A DNA stretch of 19,912 nucleotides from Turicibacter sp. (GTDB taxonomy: Bacteria; Bacillota; Bacilli; MOL361; Turicibacteraceae). The position numbers and the translations under genes were made by a program. The stretch is from the NCBI GenBank assembly GCA_030531025.1, contig JAUMTV010000016.1, positions 1 through 19,912 of the forward strand, given 5' to 3'. Positions 14,561 to 19,912 of the stretch are shown here, piece after piece (position 1 is the first letter of the stretch; the number at the start of each line of letters is the position of its first letter). The notes under the pieces are model-generated. The model did not search any database and was not told the origin of the DNA. It saw only the letters and a list, made by a program, of their open reading frames with translations.

Positions 14561-14923
14561 ATGTTTGATGGAACAATCATTTCAGTACAACTCCAATTAA
14601 TTTTAATGGTAGGTTGTCTGTTTACATATTGGTATATTATTAGAAAAGTAAAAAAATCAAATGTTCGTATTGATGATATCATCGTCTGGATGATTGGGAT
14701 TTTTATTCTATTTATTTTCTGTTTATTCCCTCAATTACCGGCAAAATTATCATATTGGATTGGATTTGAAGCTTCTGTCAATAGCATTTTCTTTATGGTT
14801 ATTTTTTTCTTATTCATTATGGTCTTTTTATTGACAGTTAAGGTGAGCCAACTCCAAGAAAAGATTAAAGACTTAACGCATCAAGTTGCCTTACAGACTT
14901 TTAAAGATGAAAAGAAAGACTAG
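14561..14923 (+). CDS. DUF2304-like small membrane protein
   Basis: This is a 120-aa protein; ATG 14561 is 11 bp after the GT2 stop, with only a weak ribosome site (TAGGTC), suggesting coupled translation. Three hydrophobic segments (about 7-27, 40-58, 72-95) are followed by a charged amphipathic tail with heptad-like leucines ([18 protein letters not shown]). Length, topology, the coiled C-terminus and position directly after a DPM-like GT2 fit the DUF2304 family, whose role is unknown. It may anchor or regulate the partner GT2. Confidence 0.82.
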   Translation: MFDGTIISVQLQLILMVGCLFTYWYIIRKVKKSNVRIDDIIVWMIGIFILFIFCLFPQLPAKLSYWIGFEASVNSIFFMVIFFLFIMVFLLTVKVSQLQEKIKDLTHQVALQTFKDEKKD

Positions 14924-14939
14924 GAAGGATGAGAAGAAC

Positions 14940-16106
14940 GTGAAAATTACTGTAGCAGGAACAGGATATGTTGGATTGTCAAATGCGATTTTATTAGCGC
15001 AACATAATGAAGTCATTGCTTTAGATATCATTCAAGAAAAAGTGGATTTAATTAATAATAAAAAATCCCCAATCGTTGATAAAGAAATCGAAGAGTATTT
15101 AGCAACAAAAGAGTTGAATTTAGTTGCAACTACAGATGTTTTCACTGCGTATAAAGATGCGGACTATGTCATTATCTCAACACCAACGAATTATGATCCA
15201 GAGTTAAACTACTTTAACACACGTTCAGTGGAAGCAGTCATTGCGAATGTGTTATCGATTAACCCAGAAGCAGTGATGGTCATTAAATCAACAGTACCTG
15301 TTGGATATACTGAAAAAGTCCGTGAAATGTTTGACACAGACAACATTATTTTCTCACCTGAGTTTTTACGTGAAGGAAAAGCATTATATGATAACTTGTA
15401 TCCCTCACGAATTATTGTTGGGGAACAATCAGAACGTGCGCGCGTGTTTGCTGATCTTTTAGTCCAAGGGGCGATTAAAGAAGATATTCCTGTCTTATTT
15501 ACAAACTCAACGGAAGCAGAAGCCGTGAAGTTATTTTCAAATACATATTTAGCGCTACGTGTCGCTTATTTTAATGAGTTAGATACATATGCTGAAATTC
15601 GAGGACTTGATACAAAGCAAATCATTGAAGGGGTAGGACTTGATCCACGTATCGGAACTCACTATAATAATCCGTCATTTGGGTATGGAGGCTATTGCTT
15701 ACCAAAAGATACAAAACAACTTCGTGCCAACTATGCAGATGTTCCTAATAATATTATTGAAGCGATTGTTGAAGCGAATCGTACACGTAAAGATCATATT
15801 GCGGATATGATTATGAAGCGAAATCCTAAAACAGTAGGAATCTATCGTTTAACGATGAAAACTGATTCAGATAACTTCCGTGCGTCATCGATTCAAGGAA
15901 TTATGAAACGTTTAAAAGGTCATGGCATTGAAGTTGTCGTTTATGAGCCAGTTCTAAAAGAAGACACATTCTATAACTCAAAAGTGATTCGCGATTTAGA
16001 CCAGTTTAAAGCGATGAGTGATATCATTGTCTCAAATCGTCTATCAAAAGAATTATTTGATGTAGAGGAAAAAGTTTATACACGTGATATATTTAATCGT
16101 GATTAA
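14940..16106 (+). CDS. ugd: UDP-glucose 6-dehydrogenase
   Basis: This 388-aa enzyme oxidises UDP-glucose to UDP-glucuronate with two NAD+. I chose GTG 14940, not the upstream in-frame ATG 14886. With GTG the protein starts directly with [11 protein letters not shown] (Rossmann loop, residues 2-12), has the usual 388-aa length of short Ugd proteins and follows AGGAAGGA and GAGAAG (14922-14936). The ATG start would overlap the previous gene and add 18 unusual residues. Visible active-site elements are STVPVG (117-122), SPEFLREG (139-146), the [20 protein letters not shown] region with Lys197 and Asn201, and [12 protein letters not shown] with nucleophile Cys253. It ends the operon, 16 bp after the DUF2304-like gene. 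It implies a uronic-acid-containing surface polymer. Confidence 0.96.
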   Translation: MKITVAGTGYVGLSNAILLAQHNEVIALDIIQEKVDLINNKKSPIVDKEIEEYLATKELNLVATTDVFTAYKDADYVIISTPTNYDPELNYFNTRSVEAVIANVLSINPEAVMVIKSTVPVGYTEKVREMFDTDNIIFSPEFLREGKALYDNLYPSRIIVGEQSERARVFADLLVQGAIKEDIPVLFTNSTEAEAVKLFSNTYLALRVAYFNELDTYAEIRGLDTKQIIEGVGLDPRIGTHYNNPSFGYGGYCLPKDTKQLRANYADVPNNIIEAIVEANRTRKDHIADMIMKRNPKTVGIYRLTMKTDSDNFRASSIQGIMKRLKGHGIEVVVYEPVLKEDTFYNSKVIRDLDQFKAMSDIIVSNRLSKELFDVEEKVYTRDIFNRD

Positions 16107-16187
16107 TTATTGATAAAAACATAGGAACTTTGTCAAATAGTGTTGCTGATTAATTTGTAACCTGTTTACAAGGAGTAGCTGAGCTGA

Positions 16188-16220
16188 AATCCTAGTAGCT
16201 ATGCTGCTAGGATTTTCTTT
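16188..16220 (+). terminator. Rho-independent terminator after ugd
   Basis: AATCCTAGTAGC (16188-16199) pairs with GCTGCTAGGATT (16203-16214, one G-U) over TAT, followed by TTCTTTT. A weaker hairpin, TTGTAA with TTACAA (about 16155-16171), precedes it. Confidence 0.88.
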
Positions 16221-16221
16221 T

Positions 16222-16439
16222 AGCTCGGATTTAAAATGATAAGAGTATATAATGTAATCCTCTATGAGGAAATATGTAATTTTTCCTTATCTTACAATGT
16301 GAGCTTTTTTGCTATTAAATTAAAGTTTAGACATACATAAATGAGTATAGAAGAATAGGAATAAAAAGGAGAATAAGGTAGAATTTACATTGAAAATAGT
16401 GTAATATGGATAGTAAATGTATATAAAGGAGACAAGGGT
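16222..16439 (+). promoter_or_regulatory. Leader and promoter region of the LCP gene
   Basis: The 333-bp gap 16107-16439 contains the ugd terminator and then this AT-rich stretch. A perfect TATAAT lies at 16248-16253 but its -35 (TCGGAT, 16225-16230) is poor. A small hairpin, AGGAAA with TTTCCT, follows at about 16267-16288. TTGAAA (16390-16395) is another weak -35 candidate. I see no ORF here. The ribosome site AAAGGAGA (16425-16432) is clear. Confidence 0.4.
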
Positions 16440-17465
16440 ATGAAAAAGTGGAAGATTATTTTAGCTGTTATTCTAGCTTTACTTATTGTACCAGTTGCTG
16501 CTGGAGCTATTTATGTAAACTTTATTTTAGATAAAGTAACAGTAGGTGATGAAGAGTTTGATAAAGATTTTGATTTAATGACAAACGAGATCCTAAAAGA
16601 AAATAATACAGATGTTAAGAACATTGCTTTATTTGGTGTAGATTGTCGTACAGCTGATTATAAAGGATGTCGCTCTGATGTGATGATGGTTTTGTCCTAT
16701 AATCAAAAAAATAATGATGTGACAGTTACATCATTGGTACGTGATACATATGTTGAAATTGGTGATCGTGGTTTTGATAAATTAAATCATGCGTATGCCT
16801 TTGGAGGGCCAGAGCTGGCTATTCAAACAATTAACCGTGCATTTGACTTAGATATTGAAGATTATGTAACAGTAGATTTTTGGGCAGTTGAAAAAATTAT
16901 AGATGCAATTGGCGGCGTAGAAATTGATGTAAGCTCTGATGAATTAGTTTATTTGAATGATTATATCAATGACTTAAATAATAATTCACCGGATGGAAGT
17001 AAAATTATCACTTTATCATCTAGTGGATTACAACATTTAAATGGTCGTCAGGCAGTAGCTTACATGCGTATTCGCTATGTTGGTGATGGAGATTTTGAAC
17101 GTATGCAACGTCAACGTGAAGTAATGGAAGTTGCACTTAATGGGGTTCAAAATATTTCACTTCCTAAGATGTTAACATTAGCTAATGATTTATTATCAAC
17201 AGTAAAGACCAATCTAACAAAAGGTGAAATTATTGATTTAGTTACAAAAGTTGTTACCAAAGGTATTCCTTCGATGGAACAGTATCAGTTGCCTACACGT
17301 AATGGTGGAGTAGGAAAAACGATTAATGGAATTTATTATTTTATCCCTAATACATTACTAAGTAATGTTGAAGAGTTTCATAAAAATATATATTCAGAAA
17401 TTGATTATGAAGCAAGCCAAAATGTAATTGATATGAATAGTAAGTTAATAAATTATTTATATTAG
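16440..17465 (+). CDS. LytR-CpsA-Psr (LCP) family glycopolymer-peptidoglycan ligase
   Basis: This is a 341-aa protein; ATG 16440 is 7 bp after AAAGGAGA. A single N-terminal membrane anchor (about 5-29) places the catalytic domain outside the cell. LCP hallmarks are present: FGVDCR (65-70), CRSDVMMV (77-84) with Arg78 and Asp80, SLVRDTYVEI (98-107), KLNHAYAFGGP (114-124), and AYMRIRYVGDGDFERMQRQR (207-226) carrying the pyrophosphate-binding arginines. The family moves teichoic acids, capsules or other glycans from undecaprenyl pyrophosphate to the MurNAc 6-hydroxyl of peptidoglycan. Length is normal for the catalytic core without extra C-terminal domains. It is transcribed alone, between terminators, and its substrate is probably the polymer made by this locus. 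Confidence 0.94.
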   Translation: MKKWKIILAVILALLIVPVAAGAIYVNFILDKVTVGDEEFDKDFDLMTNEILKENNTDVKNIALFGVDCRTADYKGCRSDVMMVLSYNQKNNDVTVTSLVRDTYVEIGDRGFDKLNHAYAFGGPELAIQTINRAFDLDIEDYVTVDFWAVEKIIDAIGGVEIDVSSDELVYLNDYINDLNNNSPDGSKIITLSSSGLQHLNGRQAVAYMRIRYVGDGDFERMQRQREVMEVALNGVQNISLPKMLTLANDLLSTVKTNLTKGEIIDLVTKVVTKGIPSMEQYQLPTRNGGVGKTINGIYYFIPNTLLSNVEEFHKNIYSEIDYEASQNVIDMNSKLINYLY

Positions 17466-17474
17466 TTTTCTGTA

Positions 17475-17515
17475 AAAACTCATTATAATCTAATTATTAT
17501 AATGAGTTTTTTTTT
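17475..17515 (+). terminator. Strong Rho-independent terminator after the LCP gene
   Basis: AAAACTCATTATAAT (17475-17489) pairs perfectly with ATTATAATGAGTTTT (17496-17510) over a 6-nt loop, followed by further T to 17515. Confidence 0.92.
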
Positions 17516-17606
17516 CATATGTTAATCAGTACCTTAATAATTAATGTTCAATTCTATATAGTTCATAAATTAATATACAAAATAATGAATATTAATTTAT
17601 ATATTA

Positions 17607-17635
17607 ATGACAAAAAAAGTAAAATTTTCTATAAT
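17607..17635 (+). promoter_or_regulatory. Promoter of autolysin B
   Basis: ATGACA (17607-17612) and a perfect TATAAT (17630-17635) are separated by 17 bp and lie 23 bp before the start codon. The -35 neighbourhood TAATGACAAAAA matches that of autolysin A (2857-2868). Confidence 0.68.
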
Positions 17636-17658
17636 AGAAGCTATGGAGGAGGTAGAGC

Positions 17659-19912
17659 ATGTATTGGAAGAGAAAAAAAATTAAATTTATTCCCAAATTA
17701 TTAGTAAGCATCATGTTACTTAACTATATTAGTGACTTTTACTATATAATTGCTACGGCTAATGAAATCTCAAGTAGTACAGAAAATTTTTACGATGAGA
17801 TTAATGAAAATGTATCTGATAGTGAATATGAGATATTAAAAAATGAAGAAGAAGTTAGCTTAGATTTCAACAATGAAGAAGAGAGTGTAGCGAATAGTTT
17901 TGAAGAGCCGATAGTAGACTCAGAAAATAAGAAAGATGATGTTCCTGGAATTAGTGAAGCTAATGATGAGGGTAATGAGGTACAAAATGAAGAAAACATT
18001 GATGTATCTATAGCAGATGAGGATGAAGAATTAGTCTTAGAGAGTGAAAAGATAGAAGATGCAATTTTAATTAATGAGGCTAGTATAGAAATTCAAAAAC
18101 GAAGCCCTGGAAGTGGACTAGTACAATTTTGGCAAGTTGTACCTGAGGGACAGCAATATGCTGAAGGGACAACGACATCGGCTATTTTACAAAATTTACA
18201 ATGTAGACCTAATCATGATTTATATCCAATCAATGGAGTTTCATCGCATACAACTTATGTAAATTCTTGTTATGTCGATGATGCCTTGTATCTAGGCGAG
18301 GATAATGACTATTACTATGTATATGTTTCAGGTTATGAAGGCAAAGTTGCAAAAACTAAATCTCATTTTTATTCATTAGATATGAATGGTGATGGAAAAT
18401 ATACTTCCTATGAAATTCAAACAGTAGCTTATTATATACCAGATAACGACTTGAAAATGGCAGCGGAAGAGAAAGAATTTATATCTGGTGAATTAAAGTA
18501 TGCGGATAATATATTGGATAAGTATAGTGCTACAGGTATTGAAGCAATAAGTAGTTGGTCAGTACAATCACCTTCTTTTTATAGAAATGAAGGAGGCGAG
18601 TTAATTCATTATCTTACTAATAATGTAAGAAGTGCTAACAGTTATTCAAGTATTATTGTAGGGCCAGCGCCGTCTTGGATGAATCAAAATGTTAAATACT
18701 ATAGTTATGATGGAATTTATTTTTATAATAGATGGCAAGATATTCAAGTTGATGGTAGTGGAGCAATAAACAAATCTAATCCATTCTTTAATTATTTTCA
18801 GTATTTACCTGTAAGATCTAAATCTATGTATAGTGCTGATATTATTGAAAATTATACTGTTAGTAATGTAGGCGGTTCTAATAGTAAACTTTTAGGTACG
18901 GGTAATTATTTTTATAATGTTCAGGATAAGTATGGTATAAACGGCGTACTACAGTATGTTATGGGAATTCATGAGAGTGGATGGGGAAAAAGTAATTTAA
19001 GTATTAAGAAAAATAATTTATTTGGAATGAATGCGACAGATAATAATCCATATGGAAATGGAACAAGTTTCCCAAATGTAGAAGCAGGAATTAATTATCA
19101 TGCTGACCGTTACCTGTCATGGGGATACACAGATCCAATCAGTGATTATCGATATTTTGGTTCTCATATCGGAAATAAAGGTAGTGGGATGAATGTTAAA
19201 TATGCTTCAGACCCTTTCTGGGGAGAGAAAATAGCAGGGTGGTATTATAGATTTGATAAATCTAACGGTAATAAAGATTATAATTATTATTCTATAGGGA
19301 TTAAACAGAATAGTACAGTCGCTAATATTCGATTCTCAGCTTCTACAAGCTCAAATGTTTTATATCAAACAAAAAATAAATATAGTAATTTGACAGTGAG
19401 AAATTATCCAGTTATTATTTTAGGTCAGTCTAATGATTACTATCAAATAAAAACAGATACACCTATCATAAATGGTATTGCTAAATTTAACGGAACTTAT
19501 GATTGGGAAACCACAAATGGATATATTACTAATTCTGTTATTAATGTAATTAATCATCATAATTATCGTAATCCTAATCAGGCTTCAGGTGTGAAAAATG
19601 GTTGGGTGGAAATAGATGGATATTGGAGTTACTTTGATGCCTATGGAAATAAGGTAACTGGTTGGCAACAAATTAAAGGGGTTCAGTATTACTTTAATTC
19701 GAAAGGTCAAATGCAAAAAGGTTGGCAAATTATTGATGGAATCACTTATTATTTTAATAGTGAAGGTCATATGTTAAAACATTGGCAGAGCATAGAAGGA
19801 ATTTGGTATTACTTTAATTCAAAAGGCCATATGTTGAAAGGCTGGCAACAAGTTGAGGGGGTTCAGTATTACTTTAATTCGAAAGGTCAAATGCAAAAAG
19901 GTTGGCAAATTA
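17659..19912 (+). CDS. Secreted modular N-acetylglucosaminidase (autolysin B) with aromatic wall-binding repeats (3' end off window)
   Basis: At least 751 residues are visible; ATG 17659 is 6 bp after GGAGGAGG (17645-17652), and the frame is open to the window edge. Modules: basic N-terminus and signal peptide 1-34 (cleavage likely after ATA); acidic linker about 35-150; the same domain as autolysin A with Cys182 and Cys204 and a canonical EF-hand-like loop DMNGDGKYTSYE at 241-252; a glucosaminidase region with HESGWGKS and catalytic Glu439; an SH3-like segment to about 610; a short variable linker; then 20-residue repeats from Gly648, each G-W-x-x-(I/V)-x-G-x-x-Y-Y-F-(N/D). Such repeats bind choline in pneumococci or glucans and other wall polymers elsewhere; the ligand here is unknown. 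It would hydrolyse peptidoglycan glycan strands outside the cell. Resemblance to autolysin A is strong up to about residue 640 and then stops. Confidence 0.92.
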   Translation, partial: MYWKRKKIKFIPKLLVSIMLLNYISDFYYIIATANEISSSTENFYDEINENVSDSEYEILKNEEEVSLDFNNEEESVANSFEEPIVDSENKKDDVPGISEANDEGNEVQNEENIDVSIADEDEELVLESEKIEDAILINEASIEIQKRSPGSGLVQFWQVVPEGQQYAEGTTTSAILQNLQCRPNHDLYPINGVSSHTTYVNSCYVDDALYLGEDNDYYYVYVSGYEGKVAKTKSHFYSLDMNGDGKYTSYEIQTVAYYIPDNDLKMAAEEKEFISGELKYADNILDKYSATGIEAISSWSVQSPSFYRNEGGELIHYLTNNVRSANSYSSIIVGPAPSWMNQNVKYYSYDGIYFYNRWQDIQVDGSGAINKSNPFFNYFQYLPVRSKSMYSADIIENYTVSNVGGSNSKLLGTGNYFYNVQDKYGINGVLQYVMGIHESGWGKSNLSIKKNNLFGMNATDNNPYGNGTSFPNVEAGINYHADRYLSWGYTDPISDYRYFGSHIGNKGSGMNVKYASDPFWGEKIAGWYYRFDKSNGNKDYNYYSIGIKQNSTVANIRFSASTSSNVLYQTKNKYSNLTVRNYPVIILGQSNDYYQIKTDTPIINGIAKFNGTYDWETTNGYITNSVINVINHHNYRNPNQASGVKNGWVEIDGYWSYFDAYGNKVTGWQQIKGVQYYFNSKGQMQKGWQIIDGITYYFNSEGHMLKHWQSIEGIWYYFNSKGHMLKGWQQVEGVQYYFNSKGQMQKGWQI
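19600..19912 (+). repeat. Tandem 60-bp (20-aa) cell-wall-binding repeats, continuing past the window
   Basis: Units begin at residues 648, 668, 688, 708, 728 and 748 of autolysin B, each starting G/H-W and containing Y-Y-F or Y-F. The stretch 19678-19732 recurs without a difference at 19858-19912, exactly 180 bp (three units) later. This indicates recent duplication of a three-unit block; the match runs to the last base of the window. Confidence 0.93.

Noticed and set aside
14886..14939. Upstream ATG start for ugd
   Set aside because: It would overlap the DUF2304-like gene and add 18 residues before the Rossmann motif. GTG 14940 has the right spacing and gives the standard length.
17519..17704. 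A 61-codon + strand ORF before autolysin B
   Set aside because: It crosses the autolysin B promoter and start in another frame, has no good ribosome site and a low-complexity AT-rich sequence.
17790..17999. A Ser/Leu-rich - strand ORF
   Set aside because: It is the antisense of the acidic linker of autolysin B; Glu and Asp codons read as Ser/Leu/Phe on the other strand.

Overview
The window is AT-rich, and every credible gene lies on the + strand with Bacillota-type AGGAGG ribosome-binding sites and U-tract hairpin terminators. Content and style fit a low-GC, Gram-positive, monoderm host. The large secreted glucosaminidases with long acidic linkers, together with the sugar-polymer genes, suggest a Turicibacter-like or related Bacilli/Erysipelotrichia gut bacterium. 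That genus guess is an inference from style only.

Layout: (1) 1-263 is the 3' end of an unidentified gene with a TIG/IPT-like tail, closed by a clear terminator. (2) 427-2490 is a polytopic membrane protein with GT-C-like features, followed by a 438-bp gap holding a small structured repeat, a terminator, a possible 26-aa peptide and a promoter. (3) 2929-7014 is a 1361-aa secreted N-acetylglucosaminidase (autolysin A) with five ~144-residue repeats of a type I do not recognise. (4) 7179-8540 is a Wzx-type flippase, separated from autolysin A by a 115-bp MITE-like insertion. (5) 8723-12858 is a compact run of GT2 glycosyltransferase, a second GT-C-like membrane protein (paralogue of the first) and another GT2. 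(6) 12870-13682 is a dead IS3-family element, internally deleted and itself invaded by two small structured repeats. (7) 13869-16106 is an operon of a polyprenyl-phosphate-type GT2, a DUF2304-like membrane partner and UDP-glucose 6-dehydrogenase. (8) 16440-17465 is a LytR-CpsA-Psr (LCP) ligase. (9) 17659 to the window end is a second autolysin (B). It shares autolysin A's secretion, linker, Cys/Ca-loop, catalytic and SH3-like modules but ends in 20-residue aromatic wall-binding repeats.

Together the genes look like a surface-glycopolymer locus. Ugd would supply UDP-glucuronate. The GT2s and the two GT-C-like proteins would assemble or decorate a lipid-linked glycan, the flippase would export it, and the LCP protein would attach it to peptidoglycan. 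The two autolysins carry one conserved catalytic chassis with two different wall-binding tails, which fits enzymes tuned to different wall ligands.

The most unusual observations are: a three-copy family of tiny hairpin elements whose stems covary; the 115-bp MITE with an 8-bp target duplication between autolysin A and the flippase; the IS that landed inside a terminator arm with a 3-bp duplication and left a working-looking hairpin; the five-fold unrecognised repeat; and the tail swap between the autolysins. I see no tRNA, rRNA, CRISPR array or phage genes.
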